In this document: piece by piece, positions 1 through 8,364 of the stretch | Position numbering within the stretch: the first letter of the stretch is position 1 | How the letters are laid out: each line of letters opens with the position of its first letter | Assembly: GCF_001613225.1 (NCBI RefSeq) | Contig: NZ_BDBY01000246.1 | Location: forward strand, 1-34,617 | From: Nocardia pseudovaccinii NBRC 100343 | GTDB taxonomy: Bacteria > Actinomycetota > Actinomycetes > Mycobacteriales > Mycobacteriaceae | Direction of reading: 5' to 3' | DNA length: 34,617 nucleotides | Made by a program: the position numbers and the translations under genes | The notes under the pieces: generated by a model | Database searches by the model: none | What the model was told of the DNA's origin: nothing | Seen by the model: only the letters and a program-made list of their open reading frames with translations

Positions 1-1141
1 CGGGCAGTACGTCGAGCAACTGATCGATCGCATCTTGTGCGACCTGGTAGGCCAGGGTTTGAGCAGGACAGGCATGCGGTCCGGCACTGAACGCCAGATG
101 CGAGCGATTGCCAGTGCGGTCACCGCCAGCGATCTTCGGATCGTTGTTACACCCGGCAAGACTGATCACGACTGGCTGGTGCGCCGGCAACCAGGTCTCC
201 TCGATCAGGATCGGCTGGCGCGGATAGGTAGTACAGAAGTTCGCCAATGGGGGGTCGCTGAACAAGACCTCGTCGAGGGCGTCGCGTGTCGACACGTTGC
301 CGCCCACCAGACCGGATCCGAGTCCGTCGTCGGTGAGCATGCGTAGCAGCGTGTTGCTGATCAGGTTGGGCAGCGGCTCGTTGCCCGCAGCATAGAAACT
401 CAGCAGTTGGCCCAGTACCTCGCTGTCCTTCAGAGCGGCCTCATGGTGAATAAGCCTGGTGACGATGTCGTCGCCAGGGTCGATTCGTTTGAGGCTGATC
501 AGCTCCATCAGCGCTTCCTTCGCCTCGGCCATGCCGTGGCCCGCTTCCAATGTGCTGTCGAACCGTGCGGCCATCCCGATCGCCACACGTTGGCCGAGCT
601 CGGCTGAGCAGCCCATAATCCGGTTGAGGACCTCGGAAACGAGCGGTTGCGCGTACTGGGCCACCAAGTCGGCGGACCGGGCCTTGACGAAGGCCCCGAT
701 CAGCGGGCCGGCAATGTTCTCGACAATGGCGTGCAGCTCATGCAAATCCACAGGGTCGAGGCTGGCAACAGCCGCTGTCCGATACCGAATGTGGTCCACG
801 CCGCTGCTGAATCGCGGGGCTGGCTGGTAGGCCATCATCGCCCGTGCGGGGCAGTCTTCTGGCACAGTTTCCTGCCATGCCCGGGGGTCGGCTGGAAAGT
901 GGATGGGATCGTGGAGGATCCGCAACGCGACGTGGTAGCCGATCACCAGAGTCGCTGGCACTCCCGGCAACAACTCGACCGGCACCAGCGACCCGTACTG
1001 CTCACGCATGTGGTGATACACGCGATGCGGATCCGCGAGGAATTCAGGTGTGTACAGCGGAACTCTGGGGCCGTCCATATCGGCTGGAGAGCCGTGATAA
1101 GCAGGGCGGCTCTCGGTGACAATGATGTGCGACTCCGGCAT
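1..1141 (-). CDS. Cytochrome P450-like protein, CYP157/conservon type, 3' end outside window
   Basis: The minus-strand frame is open from an ATG at 1141 to the window edge, giving 380 residues of a P450 fold; the C-terminal ~30 residues are missing. The heme loop is clear: F351-S-A-G-P-H-A-C358 supplies the Cys thiolate ligand. Two usual P450 signatures are altered. The I-helix reads AAGNEPLPN (251-259), without the AGxxT Thr used in oxygen activation. The K-helix reads DEVLFSDPPLANF (290-302), where ExxR should be, so the Arg is absent. The same substitutions are known in the Streptomyces CYP157 family linked to conservons (established knowledge). It is clearly homologous to the divergent gene at 1970. 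Electron-transfer partners and substrate cannot be told; no conservon sensor or GTPase genes are visible. A GGAG lies about 15 nt upstream of this ATG, and Met22 is an alternative start. Confidence 0.88.
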   Translation of the reverse strand, partial: MPESHIIVTESRPAYHGSPADMDGPRVPLYTPEFLADPHRVYHHMREQYGSLVPVELLPGVPATLVIGYHVALRILHDPIHFPADPRAWQETVPEDCPARAMMAYQPAPRFSSGVDHIRYRTAAVASLDPVDLHELHAIVENIAGPLIGAFVKARSADLVAQYAQPLVSEVLNRIMGCSAELGQRVAIGMAARFDSTLEAGHGMAEAKEALMELISLKRIDPGDDIVTRLIHHEAALKDSEVLGQLLSFYAAGNEPLPNLISNTLLRMLTDDGLGSGLVGGNVSTRDALDEVLFSDPPLANFCTTYPRQPILIEETWLPAHQPVVISLAGCNNDPKIAGGDRTGNRSHLAFSAGPHACPAQTLAYQVAQDAIDQLLDVLP

Positions 1142-1337
1142 GGTCAAAGAAAGTGACTCCAGTCGTGTAACGCGCCCTCGGTGCGGGCACATGTCTGGTA
1201 CTCGTTTACGCCAAACGAAAAACGCGACGCTCCGCGCTTTTCAGTATCAGGGCTATGGCCGTACGAAATCCGAGCGAGAACGCACCGGCCGACAAGTGCC
1301 ACCTTGCCACATTCAGTGATGCCACCGAAATAGCGAA

Positions 1338-1362
1338 TTACCTAGCATTTTACCTACCTACC
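1338..1362. promoter_or_regulatory. Operator-like repeat, copy 1
   Basis: TTACCTA, 5 nt, then TTACCTACCTACC. The arrangement TACCTA-N5-TTACCTACCTA recurs at 1508-1529 with the same 5-nt gap. Recurrence of a spaced AT-rich element twice within the divergent P450 promoter region suggests a regulator binding site. The cognate regulator is not identifiable in this window. Confidence 0.5.
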
Positions 1363-1498
1363 GCATCGATCGGCGCCGACTCCACTCCTAGAGGAAATCG
1401 ACCTACCCCCGACCGAACCGAGCGCTGCTGGTGGTCGCGCTGAGGGCCCAGCGTAGACGCGCTGGGAATTCCTTGACGCGCTCTTCAGTGGCAATGGA

Positions 1499-1530
1499 TT
1501 AGGTAACTACCTACTCCATTACCTACCTAA
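1499..1530. promoter_or_regulatory. Operator-like repeat, copy 2
   Basis: TTAGGTAA, then CTACCTA, 5 nt, TTACCTACCTAA. It matches copy 1 in sequence and spacing. The left TTAGGTAA is the inverse of TTACCTAA at the right end, so this copy also forms an imperfect dyad, which fits a dimeric repressor such as a TetR-type protein (inference). Confidence 0.5.
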
Positions 1531-1969
1531 TGTTCACATCTGCTCGAGGCTTTTTCGCGAATGCCGTGGTAAACCCCGTAAGCCGTGGCGAACGCCGGGT
1601 TCGTGCTGCGGCCCTCGATATCGATAGCTATGATGAGACCGCTATACCGAGGCGAGAATCACTGTGATAGAACACTTTTGACGTACCGGACGGTCCGTTC
1701 CTTAGGGTTCGGCGTCGTGCCGATCACCGGCCGGATGAGGTAGGGAGGTCCCAATGATGTCACGATCGCTCCAGGCGCGCGGATCGGTGTTCATGGTCCT
1801 CAGAGTATTTCGCCAGCGACTATCCCCGGCCGGATCCAGTGGATTTCTGTTATCCGTGTGACCGGTTCTTGATCCACGATCTACGCAGTTGTCTCCGCCT
1901 GTGTGCGGAAGGCCTGCGCTGCGGCGGATCGTGCCACCATCGTCCATTACGTCTAATTCAAGGAGTTCT

Positions 1970-3214
1970 GTGAGTTCGCCGCAGTACACGCGCAGCGACG
2001 AATCGTTGGCCAGGGAAATAGATGCCGTCGGGGAACGCATCCCCATCTACACTCAGGCCTTCGCCAACAACCCGCACCATTTCTATCAGGAGATGCGCCG
2101 CCGATACGGGACGCTCGTGCCGGTCTATATGGCGCCAGGAGTGAAAGCGACCCTGGTCATCGACTACGGCGTGGCGGTGGATATTCTCAACGACCCCCAC
2201 CACTTCCCTGCCGACCCGCGCCATTGGCAGAAAGAACTCACCAAGAATTACACCGGAAAACTGGACTTTCTCCCGATGGTGGAATGGCGCCCCAACTCGC
2301 TTCGCGCCGATGGAGATTCCCCCGAACACGTGCGCTATCGCACAGCGACCCAATACGCCCTCAGGGGGATCAACCATCATCAGCTGGCCGAAACGGTAGA
2401 GCGGATCGCTCATGATTTGATCAAGAACCTGCGTCCGGACAAGAAGAGCGGGACTGTCGACCTGGTTGAGCACTACATCGCACCGTTGGCGTTCATGGCG
2501 CTCAACTACCTGGTTGGATGCCCTGAAGAAATCGCCGTCAAAGTCGCCTCGGCTTCCGCCGACCTTTTCGAGTCCCAGGACACGGCCTCGACCAATGCGG
2601 AGCTGGACGCGGCGTTGCTGGCCCTGGTCAACCTCAAGCGCGCCGAGCCCGGTGACGACATCACCACCAGACTTCTCAGCCACGAAGCCAACCTCAACGA
2701 CTACGAGATGATCCATCAACTCGTAACGTGCTACTCCGCGGGTAGCGAGATACCGCAGAATCTCATCGCCAGCACACTACTGCTGCAGCTGACCGACGAC
2801 AAATACACCGGTCACAATGCGCAGACCACCGCCACCGCGTTGACACAGGTCCTGGCGACAGACCCACCGCTGGCGAATTACTGCATCACCTACCCCCGCA
2901 CCCGGATCCTCCGAGGTGGCGCGTGGTTGCCCGCGCACGAGCCGGTCATCACCTCTATGGCCGCGTGCTCCTCGGCCCCGGACGTCTCCAACGGGGATTT
3001 CGCCAGCAACGGTTGGCATCTCGCCTGGGGCATAGGTCCGCACCGGTGCCCCGACCACGCTCAGATGGCCTCGATCCGGATCTGCACTGATGCAATCGAC
3101 TGGCTTCTGGACGCCTTGCCCGATATGCGGTTGGCGGTCCCGCAGGAGGATCTGGAGTGGCGGCCGGGCCCATTCCACCGCGCGCTGGCGAAGTTGCCGG
3201 TGAAGCTCGGGTGA
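1970..3214 (+). CDS. Cytochrome P450-like protein, CYP157/conservon type
   Basis: A 414-residue P450-like protein starting at GTG 1970, chosen because AAGGAG at 1960-1965 sits just upstream; an upstream in-frame start at 1889 lacks a ribosome binding site and adds non-conserved sequence. The heme loop is W353-G-I-G-P-H-R-C360 with the Cys ligand. The I-helix reads AGSEIPQ (257-263), lacking the conserved Thr. The K-helix reads TQVLATDPPLANY (292-304), so both Glu and Arg of ExxR are missing, one step further from canonical than the gene at 1-1141. The C-terminus WRPGPFHRALAKLPV is typical of CYP156/157-like proteins, from memory. The protein is probably soluble and heme-binding, but normal monooxygenase activity should not be assumed. 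It is divergent from its homologue and is followed by a GC-rich hairpin. Confidence 0.9.
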   Translation: MSSPQYTRSDESLAREIDAVGERIPIYTQAFANNPHHFYQEMRRRYGTLVPVYMAPGVKATLVIDYGVAVDILNDPHHFPADPRHWQKELTKNYTGKLDFLPMVEWRPNSLRADGDSPEHVRYRTATQYALRGINHHQLAETVERIAHDLIKNLRPDKKSGTVDLVEHYIAPLAFMALNYLVGCPEEIAVKVASASADLFESQDTASTNAELDAALLALVNLKRAEPGDDITTRLLSHEANLNDYEMIHQLVTCYSAGSEIPQNLIASTLLLQLTDDKYTGHNAQTTATALTQVLATDPPLANYCITYPRTRILRGGAWLPAHEPVITSMAACSSAPDVSNGDFASNGWHLAWGIGPHRCPDHAQMASIRICTDAIDWLLDALPDMRLAVPQEDLEWRPGPFHRALAKLPVKLG

Positions 3215-3261
3215 CTCGGCCATGTCCCCCACCGACTGCTCCGCCCTCACCCATAACCGCG

Positions 3262-3295
3262 GGTGCGCCGCATATAGAACTTGCGGCGGCGCACC
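3262..3295 (+). terminator. GC-rich hairpin after the P450-like gene
   Basis: GGTGCGCCGC (3262-3271) pairs perfectly with GCGGCGCACC (3286-3295) across a 14-nt loop, about 48 nt after the stop at 3214. There is no T-tract, as is common for actinobacterial terminators. It may instead act in the leader of the next gene at 3508. Confidence 0.5.
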
Positions 3296-3507
3296 TGATC
3301 TCGACACACCCACAGCGAACCACCGCCATGACAGGCGGGGTCAAGGAGGACGCGGATGAGATGACGGCAGCAGATGTTTGATCACACCAATGCCTGGTCG
3401 GCGCGCACGTCGCCCAGGCTGTCAAACACTCCGCGCCGGGGTGGTTCGCGTCGCCTTTGATTCGTGAGACCGGGCGCGGGCACCAGCGTCACCAGGAGTG
3501 AGTGCAC

Positions 3508-5313
3508 ATGACCACGACAGCCCGTCCAACAGCCGACCCGGTCACCGGATCCTCCACCGAAGCGCCTGCGAGAATCACCACCAGCCCAGCAACGGTCGCA
3601 GCATTACAAGAAGTGGTCTACGGCCAATACTTGGCGCTGCACCGCCAGATACGCGACCTTGTTGTTGGACTCGGCGACGTGCCACGATCAGGGCTCACCT
3701 ACACCCAGCAGACGCAGATCGCACCAGATCTCCTACGCGCGTTCATCTCCCTGTTCGGCGTGCCGGCTCGTGTGATCGCCGCCGACCCCCAGCTGCGGGG
3801 CGCACTATGTGACGCCGCGCAAGTCCATGCCTCTCGTCTGCTGCTCATACTGACCGGACATCTCGACCTGTCGATCGGCGCGATCCTTAAGCTGGGCAAC
3901 GGGTCACGATACCAACAGAGACTGTTGGCAGAGCTGGACACCGGTGAGTCAATCGGCCTGATCGCCATCACCGAACTCGGCGGCACCAACGGCGCCAACC
4001 AACAGTTCATCGCGGAATGGGACGCCAGCGCAGACGGATACTGGCTGTACAGCCCGATAGACGAAGCGGAAAAGTTCATGCCGAACGCCGCTAACACGTC
4101 GACTCCGAAGATCGCGGTCGTCACCGCACGCTTGCTCGTCGATGGCGTCGATCAAGGCGTGCTTCCCTTCTTGCTGAGACTGCGCGACTCGACAGGCAAG
4201 CTGGCGGCAGGGGTACATGTTGCAGCGCTGTCAGACAAGAACGGAGCGCCCATGGATCACGGCCTGATCGCATTCGAGCGCACCTGGGTCCCGCGCGAGG
4301 CATTACTCGGAGGCGACTGGGCTCACATGACCGAGGACGGGCAATTCGAATGCGCAGTGCCCGTTCGCGATCGGTTCCACCGCGCGATCAGCGTCCTCGA
4401 CGACGGTCGTGTGGACCTGGCGAACGCCGCCATCTGGTCGGCCGCCGCCGCCCTCGCGGGATTCGACAATTACGCCCGGCAGCGCGCGCCCAAAGGCTCC
4501 AAACGGCTGGCAGATCGCGACTCGGTACAACAGGACCAGGCATCCGGTGTCGCAGCGGTATACGCAACCCGCGCGCTCGGCCGACAACTCCGTGACATGC
4601 GCGCCAACCCCGCCGCAACCGATCACGACCACGGGACATTGGCGATGCTCGCCAAGCCTTTGCTCAGCTACACCGCCCGCCGCGTCCTGATGACTATGCG
4701 TGAACATGCTGCCGCACAAGGCGCGCTGCGAATCAACCACATCACCGACTGGCTTGACAACCTGGAAGCGATCATCACCGCCGAGGGCACAAACAGGGCA
4801 CTATGGGCCACCGCAGGAAGATCTCCCAAGATCGCGGACATACAACTGCCCGGAACGCCCGCACAATTACCGTGGTGGGCCCGCATGCTCGTCGAACGAG
4901 AACACCGAATCGCCACTGCCCTTCGCAACGGCACCTACGACCCGGCCAGCTCCGCGTTGGGACCAGAATCGGCCGCCGTCGAATTGGCCACCGCGACCAG
5001 CCAACGTCTCGCCACGACATCTCTCCTCGGCATCGCGGATGTCACCACGGACCCGGACGCCCGGCGACTGGCCACCTCCGCCGCGGCAGCCTACGCGCTC
5101 GAAATCATCGATGACGGCGCCAAGTGGTTCATCAACCACCCAGACGTGCCGAAAGTCGCGGCAGCACTTCGGCACCACCGCAGCATCCTGGTCGAAAACC
5201 TGGCTCTGATGGTCGACGCCTTCGACATCACCGGCCTAAAAGGACCGATCTTCGCCGAGAACTACATCAAGGCCACCAAGGACTCTATCGCCCCAGGCCG
5301 CAACACCGCATAG
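3508..5313 (+). CDS. Acyl-CoA oxidase/dehydrogenase-family flavoprotein
   Basis: A 601-residue protein resembling acyl-CoA oxidases, which use FAD to desaturate acyl-CoA at the alpha-beta bond and pass electrons to O2. The most diagnostic segment is ITELGGTNGANQQ (about 154-166), matching the family's TELG-(H/G)-x-S/N motif where FAD and substrate meet. Helical N-terminal (30-145), central beta (155-275) and long C-terminal helical regions follow the usual order. Length is slightly short of the ~650 of eukaryotic peroxisomal enzymes and close to bacterial ones. ATG 3508 is preferred over GTG 3502 because AGGAG at 3494-3498 is 9 nt from it. It lies between the P450-like gene and a convergent flavin monooxygenase, suggesting a lipid- or acyl-modifying module. 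The substrate is unknown. Confidence 0.82.
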   Translation: MTTTARPTADPVTGSSTEAPARITTSPATVAALQEVVYGQYLALHRQIRDLVVGLGDVPRSGLTYTQQTQIAPDLLRAFISLFGVPARVIAADPQLRGALCDAAQVHASRLLLILTGHLDLSIGAILKLGNGSRYQQRLLAELDTGESIGLIAITELGGTNGANQQFIAEWDASADGYWLYSPIDEAEKFMPNAANTSTPKIAVVTARLLVDGVDQGVLPFLLRLRDSTGKLAAGVHVAALSDKNGAPMDHGLIAFERTWVPREALLGGDWAHMTEDGQFECAVPVRDRFHRAISVLDDGRVDLANAAIWSAAAALAGFDNYARQRAPKGSKRLADRDSVQQDQASGVAAVYATRALGRQLRDMRANPAATDHDHGTLAMLAKPLLSYTARRVLMTMREHAAAQGALRINHITDWLDNLEAIITAEGTNRALWATAGRSPKIADIQLPGTPAQLPWWARMLVEREHRIATALRNGTYDPASSALGPESAAVELATATSQRLATTSLLGIADVTTDPDARRLATSAAAAYALEIIDDGAKWFINHPDVPKVAAALRHHRSILVENLALMVDAFDITGLKGPIFAENYIKATKDSIAPGRNTA

Positions 5314-5597
5314 CGCTCGATTGTCCGGGTAAGGCGCTCGACGAAGGGGCTGCGACGGTGCGAGCCTGATTAGATCCGCACCGGCCCGCTGTCGCCGCAG
5401 GCTCGCGAGTTGGTGCTCGCACGGTCTCCCAGGCCCAGGTGTCGGTGCGCCCCTTCCAGCTGGCGCGGCTACAGGTCAGCCTCCTGTTTCCCTTCGGGTG
5501 ACTCAGACCTAGTGTCCACCTACGATGATCGGGCAATTGACCGCCCGACAGATTCGGAACCACATGGTCCATGTCTGCGCGCCGTGACATCGTCTGG
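5314..5597. other. Intergenic region between convergent genes
   Basis: No convincing gene is seen between the convergent acyl-CoA oxidase-like and monooxygenase genes. GTGCGAGC near 5358 and GCTCGCAC near 5416 are 8-nt inverted arms with a long loop, and other GC-rich short dyads occur. A bidirectional terminator is plausible by position, but no single strong hairpin stands out. Confidence 0.35.
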
Positions 5598-7148
5598 TCA
5601 ATTCGCCTTTGGTGATGGCGCAGTCCCGGCGCTGGGACGGTACTGCGAACTTTCGGGACCAGTCGGAGCGCTCTGGGTCGGTGTCACGGTGACGGGAAGG
5701 AATGCTTGAGCGGGGTCTCGGCGGGTCAGTTGCTCGTATAGGCGCGCGGTGGCGGGCCAGAGGGTGACCGGTCGCCCGGCTGGGTCCTTGTACCAGGTCG
5801 GTGCCGTGCCGTTGGGCCAGACGGTGCGTGCGAGGGCCTGTTGCCGCCAGTGCTGGTAGCGGGCCATTTCTTCGGCGCGGACGTCGATGGGTGTGCCGAG
5901 CCGGTCGCGCAGGCGGATGCAGGCGGCGATGTAGCGGGCTGAGGCTTGTTTCATGCGGACGTTGGACCCTGACGACAGGAATGTGCCGGGTCCGTGTACC
6001 AGGTACAGGCCGGGGAAGCCGGGGACGGCCACGCCGAGATATGCCTCGGCGCCAGCTGCCCATCGCTGGTGCAGTTGCTGCCCTTCACGGCCGCGGACGT
6101 CCAGGTCGGCAAGGAATTCCGAGGCTCGGAACCCGGTCGCGTAGATGACGGCGTCCGCGCGTCGGAGGCTGCCATCGCGGGTATAGATGCCGTCCGGGGT
6201 GAGGTGGTCGATGCCTGCGGTGACGAGTTCGACGGTGGGGCGGGTCAAGGCCGGGTAGTAGCCGGAGTCGACAAGGATGCGCTTTTCGCCGAGGCGGTAG
6301 CTCGGTGTCAGCCGGGTTCGCAGCGTGGGGTCGGTAATGTGTCGCCGAAGATATGCGCGCGCGATCCATTGCGCGGGCCGGGCGGACCAGCCTCGGGTCA
6401 TGATCGGTGCAAGGCCGACGTCGGCGGCCAGATGGATCGCTGATCGGTACAGGGGGTGCAGGCCCGGCCACCGGGTCATCGCCCATCGTTGTACGCCGCT
6501 GAACTGAGCGCGGGGTTTGGGCAGAACCCAATTCGGGGTCCGCTGGTATACGGTGACCCGCTCTGCCTGGTCGGCGATCTCGGGGACCAGTTGGGCGGCG
6601 CTCGAGCCGGTGCCGATCACCGCAACGTGGCGGCCGGTGAGATCGTGGCTGTGGTCCCAGGCCGCGGTATGCATGGTGATCCCAGCGAACGAATCCCGGC
6701 CCGGGATGTCGGGGATGTGTGGGCGGTGGAGCATGCCGACGGCGCACACGACCGTCTCGGCAAGATAGCGCTGACCGGAATGGCAGCTCACCATCCATCG
6801 GCCGGTGTGGTCGTCGTATTCGGCGGAGGAGGCGGCGGCGTCCAGCCGCAGGTGTGGACGCAGGCCTTGGCGGTCGGCGACCTGGTGCAGGTAGCGCAGG
6901 ATCTCCCGCTGACCCGGGAACCGGATAGCTGGAGAGCGGTAGGGCTGAAAATCGAAGGAGTATTCGTGCGAGGGGACATCGCAACCGCACCCGGGATAAA
7001 TATTCTCCCGCCAGACTCCGCCTAGATCGCCCGACGCTTCGAGAATCACGAAATCCTCAACACCGTGAGTCCGTAGCTCGGCGCCCATACCGAGCCCGCC
7101 GAAACCGGCGCCGATGATCACAACCTTCACCGATTCGATGGTGCCCAT
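5598..7148 (-). CDS. Baeyer-Villiger-type flavin monooxygenase
   Basis: A 516-residue FAD/NADPH monooxygenase. The FAD Rossmann motif GAGFGG is at 13-18, followed by a conserved GGVWREN-YPGCGCDVPSH stretch at 43-61. The BVMO fingerprint FxGxxxHxxxW(D/P) is present as F154-A-G-I-T-M-H160-T-A-A-W164-D165, and the NADPH Rossmann motif GTGSSA is at 179-184. Such enzymes insert oxygen into ketones to give esters or lactones. An in-frame ATG at 7193 would add 15 residues (MLISVPASQRNEIRA). I prefer ATG 7148 because it puts the FAD motif at the usual distance, but neither start has a strong ribosome binding site. It is transcribed toward the acyl-CoA oxidase-like gene. The closest functional guess is ketone or steroid-like oxidation; the substrate cannot be determined. 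Confidence 0.88.
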   Translation of the reverse strand: MGTIESVKVVIIGAGFGGLGMGAELRTHGVEDFVILEASGDLGGVWRENIYPGCGCDVPSHEYSFDFQPYRSPAIRFPGQREILRYLHQVADRQGLRPHLRLDAAASSAEYDDHTGRWMVSCHSGQRYLAETVVCAVGMLHRPHIPDIPGRDSFAGITMHTAAWDHSHDLTGRHVAVIGTGSSAAQLVPEIADQAERVTVYQRTPNWVLPKPRAQFSGVQRWAMTRWPGLHPLYRSAIHLAADVGLAPIMTRGWSARPAQWIARAYLRRHITDPTLRTRLTPSYRLGEKRILVDSGYYPALTRPTVELVTAGIDHLTPDGIYTRDGSLRRADAVIYATGFRASEFLADLDVRGREGQQLHQRWAAGAEAYLGVAVPGFPGLYLVHGPGTFLSSGSNVRMKQASARYIAACIRLRDRLGTPIDVRAEEMARYQHWRQQALARTVWPNGTAPTWYKDPAGRPVTLWPATARLYEQLTRRDPAQAFLPVTVTPTQSAPTGPESSQYRPSAGTAPSPKAN

Positions 7149-7787
7149 TGCTCGAATCTCGTTTCGCTGACTAGCGGGGACGGAAATGAGCATTTAATGC
7201 CATGTCGCCATAGTCAATAACCAGCAAGTCCCCAGTTTAGGAGCTTTCTGATGAACAGAGTCCCCTTTTATAGCACTTACTGAATCGACCAGAGACAGCA
7301 GGTATCTCCGACTCGGGCGAGTAGCACCTCCGGGCGTCGCCAGTCATTCACTACAGACAGTGGACTCTTGAGCGACCCGGCCTACCCCGTCAGGCCCGGG
7401 CGGCGTCGACGTCGGATATAGCCAGTTCACAGCACACGTCTCTTCGGCCCACGGTCCGAAGGTCCCCTGTTTGGGGAGCTTCGTTCACCGAAGAAGAACA
7501 AATTGGGAATTCGCCGATGTGTTAGTTCCATTAATTGGGGACAGAAACCTATTGACAGTTCAAGATCGGACGAGCGAAGCTGAAACAACTCAGATACCAG
7601 CGCGTTCCATACGGACGGATAGACGGCGCCGAAGACGTCACCCGACGTCTGCAGGAGACAGCCGAATGTCGACCGGGGGGCATAAACAAGAAATGCGGCC
7701 ATGCATGCCGCAGGTTGTTTCTCGACCTCAGTGTGACGTGTCGATCGCTGCAGTGTCGTGTATTGCCCGACCGAGGACGGGGGATTG
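7149..7787. other. Mostly non-coding upstream region of the monooxygenase
   Basis: No convincing gene. The region should hold the promoter of the minus-strand monooxygenase. A tiny plus-strand frame at 7251-7283 (MNRVPFYSTY, stop) has AGGAG at 7239-7243 and a 7-nt spacer, so it could be translated as a leader or be a remnant. A minus-strand frame across 7427-7867 has unnatural composition and was not accepted. Confidence 0.35.
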
Positions 7788-8246
7788 ATGTCGCGGGATT
7801 TTCCACTACCGATAGAACCATCGGCGCTGCAAGCGGCCCGGCGATCCCCGCCAATGGGCGACGGCATACTCGCCGTGCCTATTCGCGCCGGATTCGCCAG
7901 TGACCTCGTTCGTCAATCCGCGAACACCCCAGACGTGCTAGCGCTCGTCACGGCCCATGGCGCCGCTGACGGGCGCGCACGTCACACGAAGGGAGCGATC
8001 TCAACCGCGCCTGTGCGGGGCCGCGGCCTCCGCGCCCAGGCTCGAGCTTTGCCTGCCTTCCGCTACACGCCTGTTCATTCGATGGTGAGCAGCGATGACA
8101 GCCCCCGCGGCAGCACGCCCGCCGCATTTGTCCCGGCGCCGCGGACTGCATGGCCAGCAACGCTGAACGGCTGGGCGGCGGTAGCGGGCGCGGAGTACGG
8201 GTGGGCGCCATCGCGGCCACGGTGCTGGGGCAACACCATCGCGTGA
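7788..8246 (+). CDS. Hypothetical protein, doubtful
   Basis: An ATG at 7788 preceded by a GAGG/GGGGG purine stretch opens 152 residues beginning MSRDFPLPIEPSALQAA. I do not recognise any family. Third-position GC is modest at the start and higher from about 7830, so part may be coding. Later residues are rich in Arg, Pro and Ala, as often seen in chance frames of GC-rich DNA. It lies upstream of the exported glycine-rich protein on the same strand with a 118-nt gap. It could be a decayed gene. Confidence 0.25.
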   Translation: MSRDFPLPIEPSALQAARRSPPMGDGILAVPIRAGFASDLVRQSANTPDVLALVTAHGAADGRARHTKGAISTAPVRGRGLRAQARALPAFRYTPVHSMVSSDDSPRGSTPAAFVPAPRTAWPATLNGWAAVAGAEYGWAPSRPRCWGNTIA

Positions 8247-8364
8247 CCTGACCGCCCGGCCGGCCGAGGTCTCAACTGGCCGACGCCGCAGTGCCCAAAG
8301 TCTTCACGCACCGGAGCTGCCGCAGCACAGCGGGTGATCACCAAGCAACAGAAGGGATTTCAGC

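Larger units (their letters stand above)
1142..1969. promoter_or_regulatory. Divergent control region between two P450-like genes
   Basis: This stretch separates two divergent P450-like genes. I see no convincing gene in it: short open frames have coding-unlike composition and no ribosome binding site. It is more AT-rich than its neighbours around 1320-1370 and 1490-1535, where two copies of a TTACCTACCTA-centred element lie. The divergent layout with duplicated sites suggests shared regulation of both genes. Promoter boxes were not assigned because -10/-35 matches in actinobacteria are weak. Confidence 0.6.

Noticed and set aside
35..1156. Several plus-strand open frames over the left end
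   Set aside because: They are antisense to the P450-like gene, whose heme-loop motif is on the minus strand.
7427..7867. 146-residue minus-strand frame
   Set aside because: No ribosome binding site, no recognisable family, and composition unlike neighbouring genes.
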